Source: Fragilaria radians (taxonomy: Eukaryota > Bacillariophyta > Fragilariophyceae > Fragilariales > Fragilariaceae). Taken from it: a stretch of DNA of 31,567 nucleotides. This document shows positions 20,469-29,897 of the stretch, piece by piece. Numbering within the stretch: position 1 is the first letter of the stretch; each line of letters opens with the position of its first letter. A program made the translations under genes and the position numbers. The notes below the pieces were generated by a model that worked only from the letters and a program-made list of their open reading frames with translations, was not told the origin of the DNA and did not search any database. The stretch spans positions 65,060 through 96,626 of the forward strand of contig CAAAJI010000136.1 in assembly GCA_900642245.1 (NCBI GenBank). The letters are read 5' to 3'.

Positions 20469-21744
20469 GGGCATTAACAGTTTTTATTGGTTTTACGTGA
20501 TGACAAAGTTCAACTTGACAGGTAAAGCTGCTTAAGATTGTGCTTTTGACTATTAACGTTGGGCTAGTGATAAATAGACACAATGTGAAAATATAATCTG
20601 CATTAGAAATTTCTATAATTTGATCTTGTATTCTATTAATGTGACATCAACGTTTGAGAAGAGTTAATGTTGTATCCTCAATTTCATTATTTCAACTCTA
20701 TTTATGACGAGTTGGATATGATCTTTAACTCTTTAGAAGATTCGGGTGTGATCTTCAACTCTGATGAAGAGTTGGACTGTACCATGATTTGAATCGTATT
20801 CTTCTTCAGTCTAACTTGACGGCACTGGAAAGCATTTTGCATACTTTCCATTTACAAGCAATGTTTAGTTATCACTAGGTATGTATGATACAATATTATT
20901 TATTATCAAAAGGACAATTATCAGTAAGTGTATAGAACATCCTAATGCTCTACAAGTTCTTGTGATAGGGGAGATCTCCAATACCTGTACAAAAGTGCAT
21001 CTCTTAGTCAATTAATTTGTTTATAGATTTGCTCATGACCTGTTAAATAAGGTACTTTATAGTTCATACATCAAGATATGTCAACCTCAATCTAAATTCT
21101 AATGTAATTCAAATCTCACGTGACTATTCATGGCTTCAGCTATTTACAAATTTATACTTGAACTCTAAAACAGTTTAGATGTCATACTTCATGTTTCATC
21201 TTCATTCTTCAAACTTACTTATTTATTATGACATTTTAAAAAAGTCTTACTATCTTGTTACTATTACTAATTTTCAAACAGCTTTATGTAAAGGATACAA
21301 AGAAAAGTTAGTGACAAGGTCTAAAGCAAAATTTTCAAGAGTTTTTCTGTTTACTATTCTTTGGTAAGTTATGAAAAGCACCGATATATATATTGGGATT
21401 GGCAAGTTTTGAAGTAGAAAGGGTAAATTTCATGCTTTCAAATTAACAAAAAGTATAGGATGAACAGTAAAAGTTTTGAACCTTGTAATAGATTGCTTTT
21501 CTATCAATATAGTCTTTACGGAAGAAGAAGCTGGAGCTAATTCTGCTGATCTAGGATAAAGCCTGACAATTCCTAATTGTTATTTTAGAATACAAGTTCA
21601 GAGCCACACAAACAAACTTTGATAAGGAAATTGATCTGTGTAGATTCACATTAGGATTCCAAAACACATCAATAAGCCGTTACCTTTCGCTGCCGTAATA
21701 TATATAGTAATCGGAAGATGCAAAGGAATCCATTATTTTGTTTA
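20469..21744. other. Intergenic; possible diverged solo LTR
   Basis: No gene recognised. The part from about 20690 to 21030 recalls the layout of the LTR-like repeats at 1-512 and 4013-4587: near-repeats of GATCTTTAACTCTTTAGAAGA and GATCTTCAACTCTGATGAAGA, then TTGACGGCACTGGAAAG (compare GATATGACGGTCCTGAAAAG), then GAGATCTCCAATACCTGTAC and CATCTCTTAG (compare CTCCAATAATGGTAC and CATCTCTTAG). This could be a distant solo LTR of a related family. No flanking target duplication was found. Confidence 0.3.
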
Positions 21745-23415
21745 CTAAAATGATAACACTGATTCTAATGTGGCAGCATTAAGATCATACCAATCCATTT
21801 TCCGAACCTTCACAACAAGACGACTGAGTCTTTCCATTGCAATCTCCAACACTTCCGGAGAAACGCTAGCGTAGCATATGCGAAACCAACCCGGTCGAGA
21901 ATCGCGTTGTGAGTCTCCTGGTGTCAGAACGATCCTGGCATAGTTTGTCAAAAGTTCACTCAACATTGCTTCTCCCTGACTATCCTTCCTGGGTAGTAAG
22001 GAAGAAAAGTCAGCATATAGAAAGATACAAGCTTCAGCTTGAACATAGGGTATCACCATTTCATCTAGCTTGGAGGAACAAATTTCATAGGAACGAATGA
22101 GTCTTTCACGACTAGTATCCAAAAAGGAATCCACGAAGGGATCGTCTGTTAAAATTTCTGCTGTAATCATTTGAATTGGATGACTAACTCCGGAAAATAT
22201 GTTTAGATTGGCCAAGGCGGCCAGCAATTGTTCGTTTTGAGTATAAAGTGTTCCGACTCGAAAACCACTAGCACCAAAATCTTTCGAAAGAGCCCACAAA
22301 AAGTGTATATCCGAGCCCAAGTCGTTGTTCATTATCCGAATAATGGATTGGAACTTTTGGTCATCCTTCTTGTGATAGGATAAGGCGTAAATCTCGTCCA
22401 TGATGATATGCAAGCCTTTTTCCCTTGCCCATTGGACAACACTTTTGATCGTTTGAGGGTCATAAATAATCCCAAGTGGATTATGTGGGTTAGTTATTAA
22501 CAAGAACCTAACATTCATTCCCTTAGCTTGAGCCTGATCATATGCAAGATTTAATTCGTCAATGGTCGGTCCTTTCTCAGGAGTTGTCAACCTAACGGCG
22601 AATGGGACACATCCAGCAATGACGCTCATATCTGCTTCAAAGGCTGCATAATATGGCGCAGGAATAAGACAACAATCACCCTTTTCACCAAGAATATAAA
22701 ACAAGTAATTTAATAATGCCGCAACTCCAGATCCCAAAGCAATACGTTCGGGTGAAATGAGTTCCAATGCTTCTGCTGGATTTAGATTTTTATTGTCGGG
22801 AGATAAGAACTTCTTTGCCAAGAAGTATGCTACCGCAGATCGAGCGACTGGCAAGCCTAAAAAGGAGCTGTATCCATATACCTCTGCATCGGAAAATGCC
22901 GCCGCGGCAGTCCCCGGTTGTATTAGCCTATCAGCAATGAGGTCTGTCACCAATTTATTTTCAGCAATGCACAAGGCAATATAACCCTGAGGATTGTATT
23001 GTACATCACATGGATCCTGTAAGCATCGGAAGAAACTACTTAGATATGACAACGGAGCAGGAAGTGCCGCAACACCACGACTTCCAATGGTAACCTTATC
23101 CCCCGTGTCATCTGCTTTCGACTCCTTCTTTTTCTTATCTTCAGGACCTCGTAAGAATCGACGCCATATTTCAAAGGTTGCAGCAACAGCTACAACAGCA
23201 ACTTGTATTGATACGGTGCTATTTGAGGCAGAGTTTACCATTGTAAATTGTCTCGTTTGTTTGAGAAATTTCAAAATTGATAGGAATGCCTCGACAGAGT
23301 GTAGGATTTTAGTAGAAAAACTTGTTATATGAATACTGGCTTCCAAGTTTGGCACAGAACTACTTCGTATGATTTTCATATGAAATTTCATTACGTATGC
23401 CCTAAACTGGAACAA
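21745..23415 (-). CDS. ACC-synthase-like class I/II aminotransferase, N-terminal membrane segment
   Basis: The 556-residue frame carries all PLP fold-type I landmarks: IALCIAENKLVTDLI (146-160), GYSSFLGLPVAR (181-192), PAPYYAAF (252-259), NPHNPLG (309-315), the cofactor-binding D340 and Y343 in MDEIY, the Schiff-base lysine K378 in LSKDFGASGFRVG, and the carboxylate-binding R512 in WFRICYA. The LAEN-like block, GLP motif and SKDFG..GFRVG are typical of the ACC synthase/alanine aminotransferase-like group, but whether it makes ACC or transaminates cannot be told from motifs. The part before the enzyme is unusual: from the Met at 23241 (residue 59) the protein starts with a hydrophobic run (VSIQVAVVAVAATFEIW) and a Lys-rich patch, suggesting a membrane anchor. 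The longer start at 23415 adds 58 residues that could be a targeting sequence; 23241 is an equally plausible start. No intron is needed. Confidence 0.85.
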   Translation of the reverse strand: MFQFRAYVMKFHMKIIRSSSVPNLEASIHITSFSTKILHSVEAFLSILKFLKQTRQFTMVNSASNSTVSIQVAVVAVAATFEIWRRFLRGPEDKKKKESKADDTGDKVTIGSRGVAALPAPLSYLSSFFRCLQDPCDVQYNPQGYIALCIAENKLVTDLIADRLIQPGTAAAAFSDAEVYGYSSFLGLPVARSAVAYFLAKKFLSPDNKNLNPAEALELISPERIALGSGVAALLNYLFYILGEKGDCCLIPAPYYAAFEADMSVIAGCVPFAVRLTTPEKGPTIDELNLAYDQAQAKGMNVRFLLITNPHNPLGIIYDPQTIKSVVQWAREKGLHIIMDEIYALSYHKKDDQKFQSIIRIMNNDLGSDIHFLWALSKDFGASGFRVGTLYTQNEQLLAALANLNIFSGVSHPIQMITAEILTDDPFVDSFLDTSRERLIRSYEICSSKLDEMVIPYVQAEACIFLYADFSSLLPRKDSQGEAMLSELLTNYARIVLTPGDSQRDSRPGWFRICYASVSPEVLEIAMERLSRLVVKVRKMDWYDLNAATLESVLSF

Positions 23416-23806
23416 GTGCTACCGTTGAATGTCACGAAAAACTGTCCTAATCCTTCAGAGTAAAACTTGTTAAAAAACTCCTAACGAACAAGAACAGACC
23501 ATTTTTTTTCTCCCTGTATCAAAGTTTTATTTTTATCAAATAATTGGATGCATTCTTCACGTGCTACTTGCGATACACAAAATGCTAGTACAATCAGTCT
23601 CTCTTTGGTTCAGAACAATCCAAATTTTCTTTTCCATGGAAAAAAGGATTCACTTTGGATCCATTGTTGCAATTTGGTATACACATATATGCAACAACCC
23701 ACATACATTACAAAATGGAGATGAAACATATCCTTTACTACCAAAAATAACTTTCAATACTTTGGAGCACGGGGAGGGAAAAACAACAACAACACAGTGA
23801 TGACAG
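23416..23806. other. Intergenic between aminotransferase start and TMEM151-like stop
   Basis: Presumed promoter of the minus-strand aminotransferase plus the 3' flank of the TMEM151-like gene. I see a long T-run near 23500-23507 and no gene. Confidence 0.4.
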
Positions 23807-25145
23807 TTAGGAAGAAACTTCTTTCACCAGGACAGTATCTATAGAATCACAATGTCGTTCAAACCATTGACGATATGGAACTGTAAATCCAAATACAGTA
23901 CATAACCAAAAGGAAGCTAATCGAGCATGATCCAATACACCAATAACAGTCCTAATGATCAAAAACTTGGGTCGGTATATACTTGGAGCTGATGGATGGA
24001 ACAATGCGATGAGTACCTTGTAGGGATTGTAACACTATGCTTCATTGAATTCAAATTTGTGTGTTTTTGGGAAGCATATCCAAAGATCCAAACAAGCAAC
24101 GTACCTACAATTGTGGTGGTGATATCTGAATGGACATCTCGATTTCCTTCACGTTGAAGAAATTTGTAATATTGATTCTGAAAGTCTTGATATACCAAGG
24201 CATCTTGAAAGAGTATAAGTTTTCCCATGGAAAGTTTTAAAAAAGGTTTCGATGGATGATCATAGTCTAATGCTTGAAGAAGAGAGGAAATGTCTGTCTT
24301 GTCTGTCCAACTAAAAATTCGTTTTTGTTATTTTTGGCAACAAGATAGGAAGTTTGAAGAAAAATGAGAGTTGTATATCAGAAGATAAAATCCAGGAAAT
24401 GGCAACTAACGTACTGAGAAAATTGATAGAATTGGGATGCACGATGTGTGACAATTTTTGTTCGACTGTCATCACTTGTTTGTGGATGTCCTCGTTGTTG
24501 TCGTATATCCGAATATTGATCCGTAGGATAATGATAATTTTCAATATTCCATTTCAATTCCAATGGTAATTGACAAAGTGTTTGTATAGTTTGAGATACT
24601 TCCAATGGTGTCATGGCATTGGATAAATATTTTCGTGTACTAGAAAACATGGACTCCAAAAGATATACGATATATACAATTATGACAGTTGTCCAATAAG
24701 ATCGACGTCTCTGATGATTCCAAAGTGGGAAGGAGAAAAGACTTGCGAATACTGAAAATGATAATGCCGTTGCTACCTTATGTTTCATCCTAGGCTTGGA
24801 ACGAATATCCGAAAGGATGGAAGAAGAAGATATAGTATCATCCTGTATGGAGGATGAACGATGAACAACAATAACTTTGGATGTTCCAAATCCATCTAGG
24901 AAACCAAAGACTAATGATGATGGTGGTGGCTGTTGAGTGGATTGCTCTTGTTGTTTAATTATCGTATTCTCAAATACATCATTCTTCTTCTTTAACTGAT
25001 CATTTTTGTGTGTATGATGTGACTCATGATAGGATTCAATGATTGTTATTTGCATCATCAAAAGAAGAAGAAGAAGAACTAACCATGGTACTCCTCGTAC
25101 AACAAGATTCCAATTGGTATACATTGTCATCGTTTGGAATGGCAA
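23807..25145 (-). CDS. TMEM151-like membrane protein, three exons
   Basis: Three minus-strand frames join into one 372-residue protein through two GT-AG introns: exon 1 25145-24415, intron 24414-24311 (104 bp), exon 2 24310-24105, intron 24104-23989 (116 bp), exon 3 23988-23807. Both donors read GTACGT, the acceptors are TTTTAG and ATCAG, and phases match (731, 206 and 182 nt sum to 373 codons with stop). The protein has a hydrophobic segment at about 20-37, a low-complexity part, and membrane segments near 123-142 and 149-167. A block with LELKWNIENYHYP and TKIVTHRASQFYQFS follows, a cytosolic-type middle comes next, and it ends in a C-terminal hydrophobic stretch with GFTVPYRQWFE. The WxIxxYHY block, a downstream R-TK-V-TH motif and the late TxPYR are features I recall from TMEM151 family proteins, whose function is unknown. 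Splicing is well supported; the family name is less certain. Confidence 0.7.
23989..24104 (-). other. Intron 2 of TMEM151-like gene
   Basis: Begins GTACGT and ends CATCAG on the minus strand. Removing it joins DITTTIV to APSIYRPKFL with matching phase (1 nt before, 2 nt after). Confidence 0.65.
24311..24414 (-). other. Intron 1 of TMEM151-like gene
   Basis: Begins GTACGT and ends TTTTTAG on the minus strand. Removing it joins QFS to HWTDKTDISSLL in frame and avoids the TGA stop that would otherwise end exon 1 at 24378. Confidence 0.7.
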
Positions 25146-25238
25146 AATGTTAGTTCATCAAATCTACTGCGTTAGGGTTTAGGCTTTCCTGGTGACCAAA
25201 CCGTCCTTCCTTCAACAACAATTCTTATTGCCTTCCTC
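25146..25238. promoter_or_regulatory. 93-bp divergent intergenic region
   Basis: The TMEM151-like gene (start 25145, minus) and the MerT-like gene (start 25239, plus) are transcribed away from each other with only 93 bp between their start codons, so the two must share or overlap promoter elements. No clear TATA box is visible. Confidence 0.5.
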
Positions 25239-26336
25239 ATGAGATATTTTCCCTCTCGTCCATGTTATATTTTGTTGCTTTTGATAAATGACAAATTAGT
25301 TGAATCATTCAACAACAATAACAACAACAACAACGGCAAGAAAACATGTTCCATCCAAAAAAGAAGAATATACACAATTCTTCATCCCTGGAGGAAAAAT
25401 CCTCTACGTGGTTATCATGTTGTGAAGGAGGATGACAATGATGGCAATCTAACATCGGAAGCAACAAAACCATTGTCTCGTTCGGTTATTTCCAACAAGT
25501 ATCATCTATTATGGTCTCCCAATGGTATCCTTCCATTACTTGGATCCTTCCTCATGACAACTTTTTTGACAGTAACGTTACGACAAGTATCGTTGTTTTC
25601 GACGCCTTGTATGGTACATGATAGGACACAATTTCATTCTTTTTTTCCGGAATTTATGAAATTCCTTGGTCGTATATGGAATCAAATTGGATTACCTCTA
25701 TTGGCTAGTTCATGTTGTATGATTCAATTACTTAGTAATATACTCCTTGTGGGTGGTGGTTGTGCTGGATGGAATACAATGTTAGGACCCCTTCGTCCTT
25801 ATTTCTTTGGATTTTGGTTATCCACGATTGTTACGACTGGTAGTCGTCCTAGAGTAGTAGGAATGCCAATAAAACAACAGTTATGGATCTTCCTATCCTG
25901 TATCCTTGCATGTATGCCGGAATTGGTTCATATTTGGAATACCATAATACGATTACGAATTGATATTCCATCATCACAATCGACCATACGGAATAACAAT
26001 GTCAACGAAAATAATGAAACAGATGTCATGATTCATATTCCAAGTATGGGATGTGTGGCATGTATCGCCAACGTTCAGGGTACTATACTAAAGAAGGTAT
26101 CGAATGTAATTCAATGTCAAGTATGGTTGAATGAAGGTACAACAAAGTCTAAGGTGGGGGGTGGGATGGCACGAGTACGAATCCAATATGATGATCGATC
26201 CGGTAGTGATGTGGAAGAGGATCCACCAAATGTCCATGATGCACGTACCAATAAGGAACAAGAATTATTGGAGGCTATCCAATCTGCAGGATTTCCAGAT
26301 TGTTATTTTGTGGACACTAACATTCTTCCCACATGA
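25239..26336 (+). CDS. MerT-like membrane protein with C-terminal heavy-metal-associated domain
   Basis: The 365-residue protein starts with a possible signal sequence (MRYFPSRPCYILLLLI), then an eight-residue Asn run (25-32) and a basic, disordered stretch. Membrane segments follow at about 96-115, 150-172 and 186-200, and again at 213-232. The second contains a cysteine pair (SSCCMIQLL, 159-160) followed by GGGCAGWNT and LGPLRPYF. A vicinal Cys pair in the first helices, then a Gly/Cys-rich turn, is the layout of MerT-type mercuric-ion and related metal importers. The C-terminal part (about 263-355) is a heavy-metal-associated ferredoxin fold with MGCVAC (270-275), the CxxC metal site, and a late FPDCYFVD strand. 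In bacteria MerT and the carrier MerP are separate; here one chain holds both. The likely role is transfer of a soft metal (Cu, Hg, Zn or Cd) across a membrane, but the metal and the compartment are unknown. It converges on the TGT gene with 56 bp between stops. Confidence 0.7.
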   Translation: MRYFPSRPCYILLLLINDKLVESFNNNNNNNNGKKTCSIQKRRIYTILHPWRKNPLRGYHVVKEDDNDGNLTSEATKPLSRSVISNKYHLLWSPNGILPLLGSFLMTTFLTVTLRQVSLFSTPCMVHDRTQFHSFFPEFMKFLGRIWNQIGLPLLASSCCMIQLLSNILLVGGGCAGWNTMLGPLRPYFFGFWLSTIVTTGSRPRVVGMPIKQQLWIFLSCILACMPELVHIWNTIIRLRIDIPSSQSTIRNNNVNENNETDVMIHIPSMGCVACIANVQGTILKKVSNVIQCQVWLNEGTTKSKVGGGMARVRIQYDDRSGSDVEEDPPNVHDARTNKEQELLEAIQSAGFPDCYFVDTNILPT

Positions 26337-26392
26337 AACAAATCATTGTATGTATATATATAGATTTCGAATAAGAGATTTGTCTAGTCATC

Positions 26393-27967
26393 TTAAATTT
26401 TATTGTCAAGTATATCTTGACGAATTCCTGCCATCATATCATTCATATAGTGAATATTATGCAACGTCGCCAAGGAAATAGCAATAGGTTCATTGGCCTT
26501 GAATAGATGCCATAGATACGCACGATCATAGTGTTGACACGTCTTACAGGTACATGCATCATCAATGGGAATTCGAAAGGAATTCCGATGAATACCACTA
26601 CTAATTTTAATAGGACCTGTCCGGGTTAACAAGGTCCCATGACGTCCCAACCGTGTCGGATAGGCAGAATCCAAAGTATCAATACCTGTCGTGACGGCAT
26701 GTCGGATGCTTTCTTCGTCGGCAATTCCCAACAAATGACGTGGCTTTGTCCGACGTGCTTCACCAATCTCCATCAGGGGCATCATCCATGTTAATAACTC
26801 TTTCAATTCTTGTCGGCCATTTCCCAAAGATCCACCAATACCATAACCATCAAAGGGTAGGGATGTCAGATAATCAATAGATTGTGTTCGAAGTTCCTTA
26901 TCAATCCCCCCATGAATGACACAGTACATGGCTTGTTGTTGAACATTCTTCAAATGCTCCCGTAAGCTCCTAGCCTCCCAACGGTGAGACCTAGCCACAG
27001 ATTGAACCAACAACTCACGATCAATATGATAGGGTGGGAGTTCATCTAAAGGTATAATAATATCAGCAGCAATTTCCTTCTGTGCTTGGACCGTAGATTC
27101 GGGAGTCATGAGAAATTTAGATCCATCTCGATAACTCCGAAAGACAACTCCCTCTTCAGTCACCTTGACGGCATCGCCTTTTTGAGAAGAATTCATTTGA
27201 TACTTTTTCGTCGTATTGGAGGATCGTTTCAATTCCTCTTGAACACTCCCATAGGCCAAGGAGAAGATTTGAAATCCTCCGGAATCAGTAATAAAGGGAC
27301 GATCCATACGCCTTGTAAAGGCATGAATCCCCCCGGCATCATGGATCGTACGAGATCCTGGATGTAACATCAAATGATAGGTATTACAGAATATCAATTG
27401 TTGACCGGCATCATCTGCATCACGAAAGTCAACACCCTTCAATGCAGCATTGGTCGCCACGGCGACGAAGCCTGGTGTATCAATAATCCCATGAGGCGTC
27501 ACAATCTGACCAACCCGTGCTTGACTTTTCGTAGATTGATGTAGGATATCAAATCGGAAGAAGTCTCGTGGACTATATGCCCAATCAGGAAAATCAGAAG
27601 GTTGAGGAAGTGCGGAGGATGATGCTTGGGAATGATCAGAAGACGCAGTAGCTTTCTTGGATAATGACGACGACTGATGTGAATCATCCTTATGATTATG
27701 TTGATTGTCCTCTATACTAAAGGACTTTTCGTCGTGATTATCATCATGAGTACTGGATTGCAATAATACAGATTGATGATTATTCCACAAATGTCGCAAC
27801 AGGCCAAAAATTCCATCTCTCCCTCCAGGCTGAGGATGATTTCCACTACTACTAAGTGGACGACGAAAGGGAACCACATATCCTCTTGCAGGATGTAGTA
27901 TCATTGGATGATTCCATATCCATAGGATAATCATAATTCGAATTGTTGGTGGAATACTATTCAACAT
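26393..27967 (-). CDS. tgt: Bacterial-type tRNA-guanine transglycosylase, probably organelle-targeted
   Basis: The 524-residue protein exchanges guanine 34 of GUN-anticodon tRNAs for a queuosine-pathway base. The catalytic part starts near residue 137. It shows CNTYHLMLHPG (194-204), DSGGFQIF (228-235), DELPPYH (308-314), IGGSLGNG (377-384), and GIDTLDSAYPTR (428-439) with the nucleophile Asp433. The zinc ligands are Cys472, Cys474, Cys477 and His503, with the standard 31-residue spacing from the first Cys to the His. An N-terminal extension of about 130 residues starts with a hydrophobic run (IRIMIILWIW), then ARGYVVPFRRPL and a Ser/His-rich linker, which fits a signal plus transit peptide to a plastid or other organelle. 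The insertion around 241-300 and the GGSLG pocket resemble chlamydial Tgt more than the usual eukaryotic QTRT1 (from memory). It is one unbroken exon. Confidence 0.9.
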   Translation of the reverse strand: MLNSIPPTIRIMIILWIWNHPMILHPARGYVVPFRRPLSSSGNHPQPGGRDGIFGLLRHLWNNHQSVLLQSSTHDDNHDEKSFSIEDNQHNHKDDSHQSSSLSKKATASSDHSQASSSALPQPSDFPDWAYSPRDFFRFDILHQSTKSQARVGQIVTPHGIIDTPGFVAVATNAALKGVDFRDADDAGQQLIFCNTYHLMLHPGSRTIHDAGGIHAFTRRMDRPFITDSGGFQIFSLAYGSVQEELKRSSNTTKKYQMNSSQKGDAVKVTEEGVVFRSYRDGSKFLMTPESTVQAQKEIAADIIIPLDELPPYHIDRELLVQSVARSHRWEARSLREHLKNVQQQAMYCVIHGGIDKELRTQSIDYLTSLPFDGYGIGGSLGNGRQELKELLTWMMPLMEIGEARRTKPRHLLGIADEESIRHAVTTGIDTLDSAYPTRLGRHGTLLTRTGPIKISSGIHRNSFRIPIDDACTCKTCQHYDRAYLWHLFKANEPIAISLATLHNIHYMNDMMAGIRQDILDNKI

Positions 27968-29596
27968 TTTTCGTTTTCATTTCATCTCCCCCCAACATGA
28001 AGTGATGATGTGTATGTGATATGTTAGTTGTAGATATCGTGATTTTGTTGGTTTTGTGACCAACCAACACAACACGTTGAGTGAGAACCAATCAATCTTT
28101 TTGCGGCCATTTGGTGTTGAACTCATAACCGGTTTTGAACCCTTTTGGTTGTGCCACGACAAGGATACTAGTCGGATATGTTTTACGTCATAGACCAATT
28201 CTTCTGATCAAACTAATTTTCTTCATTGAAACATTCATCAAAACATTGAAAGATATCTACTTTAGCATACCTAGTCCACTCACAGGAAACCATAATAACA
28301 GATAGTATCAACGCACGTCAGCTGAAATTGAAGGAGAGAATAACGTCATTCATCTCCGTGAGTAGCACCTGTCTCACAATTGCATAATGTGTAATGAATT
28401 ATAGACACAATGACCTATGACAAATGGATCCAAACTACAAAAAAAGGAAATACATAGGCAAATGCTGCAAAGTTGATCTTATGACAGACAGAACATATGG
28501 AGCAGCAGCATTATGGTTGAATTTGATATCTACTTCAAACACAGATGAAGAGCATGATTAATCAATGCCAGTACGTATTAGGGGTGTAATTGCTCTACAG
28601 CCTACCAGTAATACCCATGGTGGAGTATAAAAGTAAATGGCTTGCGACAAATGAGAATCTTATCATTGTAACGGACTCATGCTTAAGGTAAAGGGTTCGA
28701 AGACAAAACGAGTGATCTAAAAGTATTGCCCTTTTGACTAACATTGCCAGATGGATATAATCATCCGCTACTGCTACAGATGAGAATATCATTCTTCTAC
28801 CTGACTCATCAGAATATCTATCAAGTTATGATTCCAGTTGTGAGCGGGGTTGTGCACTCGCTTATAATGACAGATTTGATGTTATCAAAGACATCTACTG
28901 GTCTATCTATGGAGATATCAAACCAACATAATTTGTAGCGCATGGTTTGCAGCATCTCAACCCATTATATTGCAATGCACTTGCTTCCAAAAGTTGAGAA
29001 TTCAACAGTGTTCTATTGTTTGTTGTAACACGTAATTGGTACCCTGGTTTAGAATATTAATACACATGTCTGTGACCTACTTGTATCACAATTACTGGCA
29101 TGATATGCATCAATAAAACAGTGCACGGATATCATTTCCCCCCTTGAAGGGGGGGGGGGGAGTCATCAGGTATCTGTTCTTGTGTATCCCTGTAAATGCC
29201 ATGCCAATCGGAAACTGGTGAAAACTGATTTTCACTGTACACAAGATGTTGTGGATCTATGACAAGTGTTTTCTTTGCGTTTAAGCAAGTATATGAATGG
29301 CCTGTTCTAGGTGCCTATTTCTTGGCATGGCCAAGTGGGTTGATTACATCGGCACTTCAATCATGGTAACATGTTAATTAACAAAGTCCACACGACCATA
29401 TTATTTATTCTTATCCTCAAGAAACCACCCTTCACAACAAGCTCATCCAATACTTTACCAATCAATAACTGATGAGCACATATGAAAGTACCCTTTAGCA
29501 GTGCTCTACCCACTAGGGTGGTCAAGTAATCATCATTGTCAGTCAAATCTATGGGTTCACCTTATTCACGCACCACATACAAGAGAGTGCACTTAC
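27968..29596. other. Intergenic; promoter of TGT gene, then retroelement debris
   Basis: The first ~200 bp lie upstream of the TGT gene and contain TACGTCA (28184-28190) and an AACCGGTT palindrome near 28130. Beyond about 28230 I recognise no gene: short frames only, with no domain signature. A C6-TTGAA-G12 block lies at 29138-29160. Minus-strand sequence below it (AAGGGGGGAAATGATATCC) looks like a polypurine tract followed by an LTR start (TG) of a minus-strand element, which would fit the Gypsy genes at 29597-31567, but no second LTR is in the window to prove it. Confidence 0.35.
29138..29160. repeat. C6-TTGAA-G12 hairpin-forming tract
   Basis: Six C, TTGAA, then twelve G on the plus strand. 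The C and G runs can pair across the 5-nt spacer, and the G12 run is the longest homopolymer of G or C I see in this AT-rich window. It may be part of a polypurine tract of the minus-strand Gypsy element. Confidence 0.6.
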
Positions 29597-29845
29597 CGTC
29601 CACATGGTAATACAATTCCGCATAATGTTTTGGAATAGTAATCTATTTCAAAGTAGTAATATCCTTGGTTCAGGTCTAAACACGTGGCAAACATAAAACC
29701 ATGGATTTTCTAGATGACATACACTATCAAAAGGAGATGCACTGGTTTCCTAACAAGGCATTTATTGAGTTGCCGTAGGTTAGTCCTAACAGGGAGTTTG
29801 AAAAGATTTGGAGCACCCCATTTGAAGTGGACATTTGCCTCCAAT
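29597..29845 (-). mobile_element. Ty3/Gypsy reverse transcriptase N-terminal remnant
   Basis: On the minus strand, FKWGAPNLFKLPVRTNLRQL and NKCLVRKPVHLL (about 29742-29845) are followed after stops and a frame change by ATCLDLNQGYYYFEIDYYS and GIVLPCG (29597-29690). These are the first RT blocks of Ty3/Gypsy elements (the 'WGAP...LR.LN' and 'DLN.GYY.' motifs), in the right order. The catalytic YxDD box is not found downstream, so the domain is truncated as well as frameshifted. It probably belongs to the same element as the gag-protease region at 30280-31567, which lies upstream on the same strand. Confidence 0.65.
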
Positions 29846-29897
29846 ACTCCAATGCTGCAGAGATCTTAAACTTCATAGTTCTTTGATTTGCAACGTT

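Noticed and set aside
10000..28400. Recurrent TGACGT/ACGTCA words upstream of several genes as a regulon
   Set aside because: I count roughly 17 such words over the window, including inside coding regions, and about 12 are expected by chance at this base composition. Only the paired site at 20453-20468 and the repeated site before the SGNH genes were kept.
28690..28705. GGTTCGAAGAC as the T-loop of a tRNA gene
   Set aside because: No matching acceptor, D or anticodon arms can be folded around it.
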